The position numbers were made by a program, and so were the translations under genes. 64,000 nucleotides of DNA from Pseudomonas syringae (GTDB lineage Bacteria; Pseudomonadota; Gammaproteobacteria; Pseudomonadales; Pseudomonadaceae), in contig NZ_JPQU01000011.1 of the NCBI RefSeq assembly GCF_000737245.1, forward strand, positions 1-64,000. Reading direction: 5' to 3'. The notes below the pieces were generated by a model. That model ran no database searches and was not told the DNA's origin. It worked only from the letters and a program-made list of their open reading frames with translations. Below are positions 37,590 through 46,663 of the stretch, one piece after another (the first letter of the stretch is position 1; each line of letters begins with the position of its first letter).

Positions 37590-39140
37590 CTACTGCCGGC
37601 GAGTCAGGTACCACCCTATGGGGGTCTTCTTCCACAGTTGCACGATCGGATTATCTTCGCTCAGAAAGGTTTCCAGAAAGCTGCTGCCGTTCTCCTTAAG
37701 GTCTTCGAGTTGTCCAAGTGCGGCGTTGTACGCTTGCTGGGCAATCCTTTCCAACTCGCTTTTGCTTTCGGCCCTGCGGACCAGGTGAGGGTTTTTTGCT
37801 GCCCACTCCGCTACGAATTCATCTTGCCAGTGGCTATCCATTGGATGCTCGAAGTAGCCCGCTGCGACCAGCGCTGCATTGCCCGCGCCCGGTTTATCCA
37901 GCCATTGCTCAAGCATTACGTGTCCGACATGTTCGACAGCCTGTTGCGCCAGAATCGCCGCCAGCTCGTGCAGTGGATGTTCGGGGTGATCTTTGGCCAG
38001 CTGCGAATGTGACGGGTCAGTAAAGCCGTTGGTGTTCGGATCATCGAACTGGGTTTGTACGCCGCCGATGCTGTTACCCACCACTATCAGCAGGCCCTGC
38101 ATGGCAAAACTGATGGCATTGTTGAAAATCTGCCCAGGCTTGCCGATGTAATGGTTGATCCGTTCGATGAATTCGGAGAAAGGTAGCTCGGCCCATTTGT
38201 CCCGAGCGTGGAGGAAGTCCTCAAAGGCCTTGAGATAGCTTTCGTTGGGATGTTCGCTGAGCAGAATCTGAATGATCTGGTCCTTCTCGTACCGCTCGCC
38301 GGACTGGATAGGTGTGAACACGGTGTCTTGGGTCGAGAACAGAATCTTGCCCAGCGGCGCAGCAAGGCTGGCGATCGCATCGGTTGAGCCAAACATGCCG
38401 GTGACCAGCGGCAGGCCGTGTCGACAGTTGGCTTTAGAGGTCCAGGGCAGAACCTTGGTGTAACCGAGTTTGATCAGACTGAGCTCGACGAAGTTGGAAT
38501 GCGAGAAAAAATCTTCCAGAACATGCAGCCCGGAACCGAAAGCGCGCAAGCCGTCCGTGGATTCCAGACCTGCCTCGGCTGCATCGTCTAGTTCGGCTTT
38601 CATGACACTGGCGCTGCGATGCATATAGCGCTTCATTGACGTCTGGTAGTCGACCTGGAGCATCTTGTCGCCCTGCAAAACCCAAGGCTCGAAGTCTGCA
38701 TCCCGGCTCTGTGGGTTTGCCGGATATGGGTCGATGACTTTCGGGTTATCGATATGCTCGCTGGGACGATATACGCCTAGCCTCTGCGGGGTGACCCTGA
38801 AGCGCTCGCGGTCGTTTTTCATCAGGTCGTGGAATTCGCGCACTGCCAGCACGTCCACAATCTTGGTCAGTGCATCCCGGGACAAGACGTCGGGAAAGTC
38901 TTTTGGCATGTGCCAGGCGCGAACGATTTTCGGGTCCAGCAGCTGCGAGTAGTCCCGCAGCCAGTTGCCGTAATAAATCGCTCTGAGCTCGTGATCTCTG
39001 AAGCCGACCCTTTTCAGGATTTTTTCAATGGAGCTATGGGTCGCTTTATGTTCATCGCCTTCGCCCGCCGAAAAGCGGAGTTCGATCCGCGGAGACTGCT
39101 TCTTGCTTTTATGTAGCCAGGTTTCAATTAGAGGATTCAT
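37590..39140 (-). CDS. HET-C domain protein (predicted zinc phospholipase-like)
   Basis: The 516-residue product resembles the HET-C family first known from fungal heterokaryon incompatibility. An N-terminal THSSIE with a nearby GNWLRD (residues 58-63) and the segment HVLEDFFSHSN (206-216, H-x-x-E-D-x-x-x-H) match the HET-C core, whose fold is thought to relate to zinc-dependent phospholipase C / P1 nuclease enzymes. Later residues are helical with one moderately hydrophobic stretch (FAMQGLLIVVGNSIGG). No signal peptide. ATG 39140 has AAGGAATCACGG upstream. It is a lone gene between REPINs, inside a region otherwise syntenic with P. aeruginosa, so it is an accessory insertion. Function in bacteria is not settled; a membrane-damaging or interbacterial effector is one possibility. 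Confidence 0.75.
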   Translation of the reverse strand: MNPLIETWLHKSKKQSPRIELRFSAGEGDEHKATHSSIEKILKRVGFRDHELRAIYYGNWLRDYSQLLDPKIVRAWHMPKDFPDVLSRDALTKIVDVLAVREFHDLMKNDRERFRVTPQRLGVYRPSEHIDNPKVIDPYPANPQSRDADFEPWVLQGDKMLQVDYQTSMKRYMHRSASVMKAELDDAAEAGLESTDGLRAFGSGLHVLEDFFSHSNFVELSLIKLGYTKVLPWTSKANCRHGLPLVTGMFGSTDAIASLAAPLGKILFSTQDTVFTPIQSGERYEKDQIIQILLSEHPNESYLKAFEDFLHARDKWAELPFSEFIERINHYIGKPGQIFNNAISFAMQGLLIVVGNSIGGVQTQFDDPNTNGFTDPSHSQLAKDHPEHPLHELAAILAQQAVEHVGHVMLEQWLDKPGAGNAALVAAGYFEHPMDSHWQDEFVAEWAAKNPHLVRRAESKSELERIAQQAYNAALGQLEDLKENGSSFLETFLSEDNPIVQLWKKTPIGWYLTRRQ

Positions 39141-39339
39141 CCGTGATTCCTTGTGGAAAGTGTTTTCAGTCAAGCGAGGGCTAGTTTAAGGCGACAGATT
39201 TTTTGGGGAATCAGACGGGGGAGTTGGGTGTTGTAGGACGAAGGGATGCAGGCGGGGTGAAGATGGAGGGAGATGTTGAGGTTGTTCTGTAGGATTACCC
39301 ATCCAGACAGCCGCGCTGTCGCGAGAAAACACGGGACCC

Positions 39340-39427
39340 GTAGGAGCGCGCTTGCCCGCGATAGCGTTGGGTCAGGCGATAATTTTTTGGCTCAACCACC
39401 GCTATCGCGGGCAAGCGCGCTCCTACA
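39340..39427. repeat. REPIN (GTAGGAGCGCGCTTGCCCGC family)
   Basis: Complete inverted arms GTAGGAGCGCGCTTGCCCGC and GCGGGCAAGCGCGCTCCTAC with a spacer of about 45 bp, between the HET-C and SIMPL genes. Confidence 0.92.
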
Positions 39428-39435
39428 AATGACGG

Positions 39436-40149
39436 TTACGGAATAGCGACTTCGATCGTGCCGTCTGCGGTCACAGTCACCTGACTGGTGCCCGCTTCAA
39501 CATCAGGGGTCGGTGCTGCATCGGAGCGCTCGGCCTTCATCATCATGACCGGTGCGCGGAAATACGGCTGTGGGTAGCCGGAGGTGTTGAAGTTCAGGTT
39601 GACCAGCTTGTAACCGGTGCCGCCCAATGCATCGGTGACCAGTTGTGCGCGGGTGCGGAAGGCGGTGACGGCTTCCTTGAGCAACTCGTCTTCGCTGGCT
39701 TTGCGGGTTGGCGCAGCGATGGAGAAGTCCATGCCGCCCATTTTCATGTCGCCCAGCAGTTCGCCGGTCAGCTTGGACAAGGCTGCGAAATCGGCGCTTT
39801 CAAGGCGCAACTCAGCGCGCTCACGCCAGCCGGTGATTTTCTGACCTTTGTCGTCATAGACCGGGTAGCTGTTGCGATTGCCCTGACGGATGGTGACGTC
39901 TTTGACCTGACGCGCCTGGCCCAGAGCCTTGTTCAGTGTTTCGGTGATTTCGGCCGCCAGTTTGGCCGGATCGGTGTTCTGCGCTTCGCTGTACAGCGTA
40001 ACGTTCATGAGGTCGCGGGTTACTTCCTTGTTGACCTCGGCATGCACGGAAACCTGGTTGTAATGAACCTCTTCAGCCATGGCCGGTGCGCTGATCAATG
40101 CAGCGGCGCCGAGGGCGAGAAGGGCTGCAGTAGGACGAAGGCTAAACAT
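39436..40149 (-). CDS. SIMPL-domain (DUF541) periplasmic protein
   Basis: A 237-residue exported protein: signal peptide 1-25 (ending APAMA), then a SIMPL/DUF541 domain beginning with VHYNQVSVHAEVNKEVTRDL. It has the family pattern of YSEAQNTDPAKLAAEITETLNKAL and VTIRQGNRNSYPVYDDKGQ. AAGGAG lies nine bases before ATG 40149. Members such as YggE have been linked to oxidative-stress tolerance; the biochemical role is unknown. It is divergent from roxS, as PA4495 is in P. aeruginosa. Confidence 0.9.
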   Translation of the reverse strand: MFSLRPTAALLALGAAALISAPAMAEEVHYNQVSVHAEVNKEVTRDLMNVTLYSEAQNTDPAKLAAEITETLNKALGQARQVKDVTIRQGNRNSYPVYDDKGQKITGWRERAELRLESADFAALSKLTGELLGDMKMGGMDFSIAAPTRKASEDELLKEAVTAFRTRAQLVTDALGGTGYKLVNLNFNTSGYPQPYFRAPVMMMKAERSDAAPTPDVEAGTSQVTVTADGTIEVAIP

Positions 40150-40385
40150 GTAAAACTCCTTGTTATGAGCAGGCCCGGGACGACGTCCAGCGGGCGCAAA
40201 GCCATGAGACTGTAAACGGCGTGTCGGGTTCAAGCCAGGCGGAATGCTTGTGCCACAAAACGTATCTGCCGCAAGACGATTAATTTCTGATGAAACTTGT
40301 AATGCTTTGAAGCACTTTTCGCAGTTTTGCCTGCTGCTTGGTTATACTCGCTGCGATTCGCCTGGAGCACTCATCAGGAGAGCTC

Positions 40386-41645
40386 ATGCTCGCCCCCGTA
40401 CAATTGCTGTCTGCTACTCGTCAGAACCTCTGGCGTCTGACTCTCATCCGCATGCTGGTGCTGGCCGCGCAGGCCGGTTCGGTCGGGATTGCCTACCTGT
40501 TTCATCTGTTGCCGCTGCCTTGGGTGCAACTGGCGATTACGCTCGGGTTCTCCATGATCTGGTGCATGGTGACGGCCATTCGGCTGCGCACATCGCTGCC
40601 TGTGACCGAGCAGGAATATGCCGTCCAGCTGGCGTTTGACCTGTTTATTCATAGTGCGCTGCTGTATTACTCCGGCGGCTCGACCAATCCATTCGTTTCT
40701 TATTATCTGGTACCGCTGACCATCGCTGCGGTGACCTTGCCCTGGCGCTATTCATTGATGCTGTCGGGTATCGCGCTGGCGCTTTACAGTTGGCTGCTGG
40801 GCCATTCCTACCCGCTGGACACCTATCCGATTTCCCGGGAAAACATGCAGGTCTACGGCATGTGGCTGAGCTTTGCCCTGGCGGCGGCGGTCATTACCTT
40901 TTTTGCCGCGAAGATGGCTGAAGAGTTGCGCCGTCAAGAGCAACTGCGTGCTGAACGCCGGGAAGAAGGCTTGCGCGACCAGCAATTGCTGGCGGTGGCG
41001 ACTCAGGCCGCCGGTGCGGCTCATGAATTGGGCACACCGTTGGCCACCATGAGCGTGCTGCTCAAGGAGATGCGCCAGGATCACAAAGACCCTGCGCTGC
41101 AGGATGACCTTGAAGTGCTTCAGGAGCAGGTGAAACAGTGCAAGCAGACCCTTCAGCAACTGGTGCGCGCCGCCGAGGCCAATCGTCGTCTGGCGGTGGA
41201 AAAGCAGACCGTCAACCATTGGCTGGCCGAGGCGCTCAACCGCTGGCACCTGATGCGGCCCGAAGCCAGTTATCGATTCCAGTTGTTAGGCAAGGACCCT
41301 GCGCCCACGCTGGCGCCACCGCCGGACCTGACCCAGGCGCTGCTCAACCTGCTCAACAACGCCGCCGATGCCTGTCCTGAAGACCTGGAAGTGAATCTGG
41401 ACTGGGACAGCGCAGAAATCTGTATCAGCATTCGCGATCACGGCCCTGGCGTGCCATTGGCAATTGCCGAACAAATCGGCAAACCCTTTTTTACTACCAA
41501 AGGCAAAGGCTTCGGTCTGGGTCTGTTCTTGAGCAAGGCCAGCGTGACCCGCGCGGGTGGCTCGGTAAAACTCTACAGTCATGAGCAAGGCGGTACGCTC
41601 ACCGAGCTGCGCCTGCCACGTGACGCCCGAGGAGATGATGTATGA
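40386..41645 (+). CDS. roxS: Redox sensor histidine kinase RoxS (RegB/PrrB family)
   Basis: The 419-residue membrane kinase has about six N-terminal helices and the RegB quinone-site motif GGSTNPFVSYYLVP at residues 97-110. The phosphoacceptor is His213 in AAGAAHELGTPLATM, and Cys252 in EQVKQCKQ sits where RegB has its redox-active cysteine. The ATPase domain shows NLLNNAADA, DHGPGVP and GFGLGLFLSKA. It senses the quinone pool or redox state and controls respiratory oxidases. AGGAG lies upstream of ATG 40386. It overlaps roxR by 4 bp (ATGA). Confidence 0.94.
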   Translation: MLAPVQLLSATRQNLWRLTLIRMLVLAAQAGSVGIAYLFHLLPLPWVQLAITLGFSMIWCMVTAIRLRTSLPVTEQEYAVQLAFDLFIHSALLYYSGGSTNPFVSYYLVPLTIAAVTLPWRYSLMLSGIALALYSWLLGHSYPLDTYPISRENMQVYGMWLSFALAAAVITFFAAKMAEELRRQEQLRAERREEGLRDQQLLAVATQAAGAAHELGTPLATMSVLLKEMRQDHKDPALQDDLEVLQEQVKQCKQTLQQLVRAAEANRRLAVEKQTVNHWLAEALNRWHLMRPEASYRFQLLGKDPAPTLAPPPDLTQALLNLLNNAADACPEDLEVNLDWDSAEICISIRDHGPGVPLAIAEQIGKPFFTTKGKGFGLGLFLSKASVTRAGGSVKLYSHEQGGTLTELRLPRDARGDDV

Positions 41646-42202
41646 GTGACGAAATTCAGGTTGAAGGCGAAGAGCTACCGCATCTGTTGCTGGTTGACGA
41701 TGACGCAACCTTTACCCGCGTGATGGCACGAGCGATGTCCCGACGTGGCTTTCGCGTCAGCACGGCGGGTTCTGCCGAAGAAGGCTTGATTCTGGCTCAG
41801 TCGGACATTCCGGAATTTGCCGCGCTGGACCTGAAAATGGACGGCGATTCCGGCCTGGTGCTACTGCCCAAGCTGCTGGAGCTGGATCCGGACATGCGCG
41901 TGGTGATCCTCACCGGTTATTCGAGCATTGCCACGGCGGTCGAAGCGATCAAGCGCGGCGCCTGCAACTACCTGTGCAAACCGGCTGATGCCGATGACGT
42001 ACTGGCAGCGCTGCTGTCCCAGCATTCGGACCTGGACACCCTGGTGCCAGATAACCCGATGTCGGTGGATCGTTTGCAGTGGGAGCACATTCAACGTGTG
42101 CTGACCGAGCATGAAGGCAATATCTCAGCGACCGCCAGAGCGCTGGGTATGCACCGCCGCACTTTGCAGCGCAAATTGCAGAAGCGTCCGGTGCGTCGCT
42201 GA
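41642..42202 (+). CDS. roxR: Redox response regulator RoxR (RegA/PrrA family)
   Basis: The 186-residue regulator has a receiver domain with acidic pocket VDDD (residues 18-21) and phosphoacceptor Asp63 (ALDLKMDGD), then a Fis-type helix-turn-helix at about 150-182 (GNISATARALGMHRRTLQRK). This is the standard RegA/PrrA/RoxR build. Its start overlaps the stop of roxS, so the pair is co-translated. It should control terminal oxidase genes in response to RoxS. Confidence 0.95.
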   Translation: MSDEIQVEGEELPHLLLVDDDATFTRVMARAMSRRGFRVSTAGSAEEGLILAQSDIPEFAALDLKMDGDSGLVLLPKLLELDPDMRVVILTGYSSIATAVEAIKRGACNYLCKPADADDVLAALLSQHSDLDTLVPDNPMSVDRLQWEHIQRVLTEHEGNISATARALGMHRRTLQRKLQKRPVRR

Positions 42203-42288
42203 GCATTTTTTAGTCATGGATGATCGTGTCGAGCGTTCGCTGCCCACAGCACGAACGCGGAGCTTCACTACGAAGTCGAGTCATCACC

Positions 42289-44025
42289 ATGAAGCGCAAT
42301 GCCGAGTACAGCCCTGTCAATGACAGCGTGCAGGAGAAGTTCTTTTCCCGCGTCTGGAAACTGATTACCCCTTACTGGCGCAGCGAAGAGAAAGGCCTGG
42401 CCTGGATCCTGCTGATCGCCGTGATTGTGCTGTCGCTGTTCAGCGTGGGCATCTCAGTGGTCCTCAACAGCTGGTATCGGGATTTCTACAACGCCCTGGA
42501 AAAGAAGGACCTCGCGGCGTTTACGCAGTCGATCCTGTATTTCTGTGGCATCGCCACCGTCGGCATCCTTGGCGCCGTTTACCGCCTGTACCTGACCCAG
42601 ATGCTCACCATCCGCTGGCGGCGCTGGCTCACCGAGCAGCACTTCAGCAAGTGGCTGGCGCATAAAAACTATTACCAGCTGGAACAGGGCGGTTATACCG
42701 ATAACCCGGACCAACGTCTGTCCGAGGATCTCAATCAGTTCACCAGCAGTACCTTGAGCCTCGGTCTGGGCCTGATGAAGACAGTGGTCAGCCTGGTGTC
42801 GTTCTCGATCATCCTCTGGGGTGTTTCCGGAAGCATTGAGCTGTTTGGCATCACCATTCCCGGCTATATGTTCTGGGCGGCGTTTCTTTATGCGGTGGTG
42901 GGCAGCTGGCTGACCCATGTCATCGGTCGTCGGTTGATTCCTCTAAGCAACCAGCAGGAACGCTTCGAGGCGGATCTGCGTTTTTCGCTGGTCCGCGTCC
43001 GGGAAAATGCCGAGAGCATTGCGCTTTCCAATGGTGAGCCCAACGAGAATCAACGGCTCAGCTCGCGCTTCGGCAAAGTCTGGAGCAACTACTGGTCGAT
43101 GATGGGGGTGCAGAAACGCCTGACGTTCTTCACCGCCGGCTATTCACAGATCGCGATCATTTTTGCTTTCGTGGTGGCTGCGCCGCGCTATTTTGCGGGC
43201 AAGATCGAGCTGGGCGAGCTCATGCAGATCAATTCTGCGTTTGGCAGCGTGCAGGAAAACTTCAGTTGGTTCATCGATGCCTATGCAACTCTGGCTTCAT
43301 GGCGGGCGACCTGTGACCGGCTGTTGAGCTTTCGCCAGGCCATGGACCAGAACGAAGCCCATGTGTCGGCCATTGATGTTCAGCATTCAGGCAGTTCGCT
43401 GAGTATTCAGGGGTTGGCGTTGCAGCAGGGTGCCAGTCGTCAGCTATTGAATGACGCGAGCCTGAAGGTTGCTCCGGGTGATCAGGTGATGCTGAGTGGC
43501 CGGTCCGGCAGTGGTAAAAGCACGCTGCTGCGGGCACTGGGCGGTTTGTGGCGGGATGGCGAGGGCCACATCCGGTTGCCCGACGAACCTTATCTGTTTT
43601 TGCCGCAGAAGCCTTACTTGCCTATTGGCACACTGCGCGAAGCGCTAAGTTATCCACAGGCCGTTGAGATTTATCCTGCTGAACGTTTTGCTGAAGTGTT
43701 GGAAACCTGTCGATTGAGTCATCTGACGTCACGCCTCGATGAAAGCAATCATTGGCAGCGCCTGTTATCTCCCGGCGAGCAACAGCGTGCGGCGTTCGCC
43801 CGGGCGTTGCTGTATCAGCCGCGTTGGCTCTATATGGATGAAGCCACCTCGGCAATGGATGAAGAAGACGAAGCGCTGCTGTATCAGGCCGTGATTGATG
43901 AGTTACCGGATGTGACCCTTATCAGTATTGGCCACCGCAGCAGTCTCAAGCGCTTTCATCGACGGTTGCTGCGTATTGATGGCGGACAATTGCTCGAACT
44001 GCCCCATTCGCAGGCGGTTTTGTGA
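42289..44025 (+). CDS. YddA/SbmA-type ABC transporter, fused permease-ATPase
   Basis: A 578-residue half-transporter. The N-terminal half is an ABC_membrane_2 domain with about six helices (WILLIAVIVLSLFSVGISVV, MFWAAFLYAVVGSW) and the family motif LTEQHFSKWL. The ATPase half has Walker A GRSGSGKST, signature LSPGEQQRAAFARALL and Walker B WLYMDEATSAMDEED. This family includes E. coli YddA and is related to SbmA/BacA and vitamin B12 or peptide transporters. Substrate unknown. ATG 42289 is used; the frame is open 23 codons upstream without a good ribosome site. It lies 86 bp after roxR on the same strand and may be part of that transcript. Confidence 0.9.
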   Translation: MKRNAEYSPVNDSVQEKFFSRVWKLITPYWRSEEKGLAWILLIAVIVLSLFSVGISVVLNSWYRDFYNALEKKDLAAFTQSILYFCGIATVGILGAVYRLYLTQMLTIRWRRWLTEQHFSKWLAHKNYYQLEQGGYTDNPDQRLSEDLNQFTSSTLSLGLGLMKTVVSLVSFSIILWGVSGSIELFGITIPGYMFWAAFLYAVVGSWLTHVIGRRLIPLSNQQERFEADLRFSLVRVRENAESIALSNGEPNENQRLSSRFGKVWSNYWSMMGVQKRLTFFTAGYSQIAIIFAFVVAAPRYFAGKIELGELMQINSAFGSVQENFSWFIDAYATLASWRATCDRLLSFRQAMDQNEAHVSAIDVQHSGSSLSIQGLALQQGASRQLLNDASLKVAPGDQVMLSGRSGSGKSTLLRALGGLWRDGEGHIRLPDEPYLFLPQKPYLPIGTLREALSYPQAVEIYPAERFAEVLETCRLSHLTSRLDESNHWQRLLSPGEQQRAAFARALLYQPRWLYMDEATSAMDEEDEALLYQAVIDELPDVTLISIGHRSSLKRFHRRLLRIDGGQLLELPHSQAVL

Positions 44026-44110
44026 TCGTTATCTGAGAATACAGTCGCTTTTACGAATGTGATCGTATAACTCGGTGAGCTATCATGACTTCTTTCCCTG
44101 GTTGAGATTG

Positions 44111-44869
44111 ATGTTGGATATGGAAAATCAAAGCGCTCCTCCTCGCGCACGCCGCAAGCACCGCAGCCTTGCGCAGGAGCTGGTTACTGAACTGTCCGAG
44201 CGTATTCGCAGCGGGCTGCTCAAGCGTGGCGACAAATTGCCGACGGAATCGGCCATCATGGAAGAGCAGGGCGTCAGCCGAACGGTGGTACGTGAAGCTA
44301 TCTCCCGATTGCAGGCCTCCGGGCTGGTAGAAACACGCCACGGCATCGGCACGTTCGTGCTGGATACACCAAGCCCAAGCGGGTTCCGTATCGATCCGGC
44401 GACCATCGTCACGTTGCGTGATGTGCTGGCGATTCTCGAATTGAGGATCAGCCTTGAAGTCGAGTCGGCCGGGCTGGCCGCGCAGCGCCGGACCGATGAG
44501 CAGTTGCTGGCGATGCGTAACGCGCTGGATGCCTTGAATGAAAGCGCGGCCCACGCCACTGATGCGGTGTCCTCGGACTTCCAGTTTCACCTGCAGATCG
44601 CGCTGTCCACAGGTAACCGTTATTTCACCGACATCATGACCCACCTGGGCACCAGCATCATCCCCCGCACCCGGCTCAATTCGGCGCGTCTGGCCCATGA
44701 CGATCAGCAACACTATATGAATCGTCTGAGCCGTGAGCACGAAGAAATCTACGACGCCATCGCCCGCCAGGACTCCGACGCCGCCCGCGCCGCCATGCGC
44801 TTGCACTTGACCAACAGCCGCGAACGTCTGCGCCATGCCCATGAAGAGGCAGAGTCGCAGCGGGCTTGA
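44111..44869 (+). CDS. FadR-family (GntR) transcriptional regulator
   Basis: The 252-residue protein has a GntR winged helix (residues about 20-90: LAQELVTELSERIRSGLLKR, KLPTESAIMEEQGVSRTVVR) and a FadR-type helical C-terminal domain with the metal-site histidines in FQFHLQIA and REHEEIYDAI. Its position upstream of the galactarate/glucarate genes makes it the likely regulator of that pathway, responding to the sugar acid or a product. ATG 44111 is preferred over ATG 44075 and 44120, but no start has a strong ribosome site. A REP cluster separates it from kdgD. Confidence 0.88.
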   Translation: MLDMENQSAPPRARRKHRSLAQELVTELSERIRSGLLKRGDKLPTESAIMEEQGVSRTVVREAISRLQASGLVETRHGIGTFVLDTPSPSGFRIDPATIVTLRDVLAILELRISLEVESAGLAAQRRTDEQLLAMRNALDALNESAAHATDAVSSDFQFHLQIALSTGNRYFTDIMTHLGTSIIPRTRLNSARLAHDDQQHYMNRLSREHEEIYDAIARQDSDAARAAMRLHLTNSRERLRHAHEEAESQRA

Positions 44870-44899
44870 GTTTGATTGTTCAGGCCTTATCGGATTCCG

Positions 44900-44990
44900 T
44901 GTGGGAGCGCTGCTTGCCCGCGATAAGGTCTCGGTGATCCATCTGCCGAACCGCGGCGCCTGTATCGCGGGCAAGCACCGCTCCCACAGG
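44900..44990. repeat. REPIN (GTGGGAGCGCTGCTTGCCCG family)
   Basis: Inverted arms GTGGGAGCGCTGCTTGCCCG and CGGGCAAGCACCGCTCCCAC with a spacer of about 45 bp, directly after the GntR gene. Confidence 0.88.
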
Positions 44991-45001
44991 GAGTGCAGTC
45001 A

Positions 45002-45295
45002 GTCAGGCACACCGCATCATCGTTCTTCGCGGGCAAGTCGGAATGCGGCCCACTCGCTCCAACAGGTTCGGTGATCGTCTGTGGGAGCGGTGCTTGCCCG
45101 CGATGCAGGCGCCGCATGGTGTCAGGCACACCGCATCATCGTTCTTAGCGGGCAAGTCGGAATGCGGCCCACTCGCTCCAACAGGTTCGGTGATCGTCTG
45201 TGGGAGCGGTGCTTGCCCGCGATGCAGGCGCCGCGTTGTGTCAGGCACACCGCGTCGTCGTTATTCGCGGCAGGCGCGCTCCTACAGAGAGTCCG
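45002..45295 (+). repeat. 119-bp tandem repeat made of REP sequences
   Basis: Copies start at 45002, 45121 and 45240 (GTCAGGCACACCGC), giving two full units and one partial. Each unit joins a GCGGGCAAGTCGGAATGCGG arm, GTTCGGTGATCGTCTGTGGG and a GTGCTTGCCCGCGATGCAGG arm. Units 1 and 2 differ at very few bases, so the duplication is recent. The third copy degenerates into a CAGGCGCGCTCCTACAG end. Confidence 0.88.
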
Positions 45296-45493
45296 CAGTG
45301 ATCATACGACCTTAGTCTAGCGACTTTCTCGCTAATCCCCATTCCTGCAGGGCCTTGGCTCCTATTTGTTACCGCTCATGGAAAAAGTTAAAAATCCCTG
45401 TTGAGTGAATTTAGTATCAGTTGTACGATGACTTACGACATCGGCACACAGCTGATGATCCTTTCACTTTTTGCTGCTCAGGGTGTTCGAATA

Positions 45494-46405
45494 ATGAATC
45501 CACAAGAACTGAAGTCCATCCTTTCCCACGGTCTGCTGTCCTTCCCGGTAACCGATTTCAATGCCCAGGGCGATTTCAATCGCGCTGGCTATATCAAGCG
45601 TCTTGAGTGGTTGGCCCCATACGGCGCCAGCGCGTTGTTCGCTGCCGGCGGTACAGGTGAGTTCTTCTCCCTGGCAGCCAGCGAATACTCTGAAGTGATC
45701 AAGACTGCTGTCGACACCTGCGCTACCAGCGTACCTATCCTGGCCGGTGTAGGCGGTTCGACCCGTCAAGCCATCGAGTACGCTCAAGAAGCCGAGCGTC
45801 TGGGTGCCAAGGGCCTGTTGCTGCTGCCGCACTACCTGACTGAAGCCAGCCAGGACGGCGTAGCCGCCCACGTTGAAGCTGTGTGCAAATCGGTCAAAAT
45901 CGGCGTCATCGTTTACAACCGTAACGTGTGCCGTCTGACCGCTCCGCTGCTGGAAAAACTGGCTGAACGTTGCCCTAACCTGATCGGCTACAAAGATGGC
46001 CTGGGTGATATCGAACTGATGGTTTCGATCCGCCGTCGTCTGGGCGACCGCTTCTCGTATCTGGGTGGTTTGCCAACCGCCGAAGTCTACGCAGCTGCCT
46101 ACAAGGCGCTGGGCGTACCGGTTTACTCGTCTGCAGTGTTCAACTTCGTACCTAAGCTGGCCATGGACTTCTACCACGCCATTGCCAAGGACGATCACGT
46201 TGCCGTTGGCAAAATGATCGACGATTTCTTCCTGCCGTACCTGGACATCCGTAACCGCAAATCCGGCTATGCCGTGAGCATCGTTAAAGCAGGCGCGAAA
46301 ATCGCTGGCTACGACGCAGGTCCAGTGCGTACACCGCTGACCGACCTGACTGCCGAAGAGTACGAAATGCTCGCCGCGCTGATGGACAAGCAGGGCAAGC
46401 AGTAA
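45494..46405 (+). CDS. kdgD: 5-dehydro-4-deoxyglucarate dehydratase
   Basis: A 303-residue member of the DapA/NAL class I aldolase family. The Schiff-base lysine is Lys167 in GYKDGLGD, the proton-relay tyrosine is Tyr141 in VYNRN, and the GGTGE motif is at residues 52-56. Length and neighbours (glucarate/galactarate transporter and galactarate dehydratase) point to 5-keto-4-deoxyglucarate dehydratase/decarboxylase (EC 4.2.1.41), which yields 2-oxoglutarate semialdehyde. The start is ATG 45494, the usual family start; the frame is open further upstream. First gene of the sugar-acid group, closed by a terminator. Confidence 0.93.
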   Translation: MNPQELKSILSHGLLSFPVTDFNAQGDFNRAGYIKRLEWLAPYGASALFAAGGTGEFFSLAASEYSEVIKTAVDTCATSVPILAGVGGSTRQAIEYAQEAERLGAKGLLLLPHYLTEASQDGVAAHVEAVCKSVKIGVIVYNRNVCRLTAPLLEKLAERCPNLIGYKDGLGDIELMVSIRRRLGDRFSYLGGLPTAEVYAAAYKALGVPVYSSAVFNFVPKLAMDFYHAIAKDDHVAVGKMIDDFFLPYLDIRNRKSGYAVSIVKAGAKIAGYDAGPVRTPLTDLTAEEYEMLAALMDKQGKQ

Positions 46406-46421
46406 CAGCCAACCAGGCATC

Positions 46422-46447
46422 AAACCGCTGAGCAATCAGCGGTTTTT
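46422..46447 (+). terminator. Intrinsic terminator of kdgD
   Basis: AAACCGCTG / CAGCGGTTT with an AGCAAT loop and TTTTTT end, 17 bp after the stop codon. It makes the downstream transporter a separate or read-through unit. Confidence 0.9.
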
Positions 46448-46663
46448 TGCCATTGGTGATTCGCCCGCAATACACCTGATGATCTGCTGACAGCATGACC
46501 CTCGAAGGCCGTGGTCGGTGGCATCGGTTGCAACAATGCGTATCAACTGTAGGTGGGAGATGCCGCTGATAGCGACACATTCCAAGGGGCCGACAGGCGC
46601 AGTGACACCAGAAAACAGATTTACCCGCGCAAAAAAATAATTAGTGGGAGTTAACACACACAA

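Larger units (their letters stand above)
44870..45493. other. Non-coding region with REP cluster before kdgD
   Basis: This 624-bp gap holds one REPIN (44900-44990), a 119-bp tandem repeat (45002-45295) and then about 200 bp of probable control region for kdgD. Open frames within the repeats are REP-derived and not genes. A GntR-type site may lie in the AT-rich part near 45400-45440 (TTGTACGATGAC) but the match is weak. Confidence 0.6.

Noticed and set aside
45043..45320. Overlapping open frames in the REP tandem repeat
   Set aside because: They consist only of REP sequence and shift with copy number.
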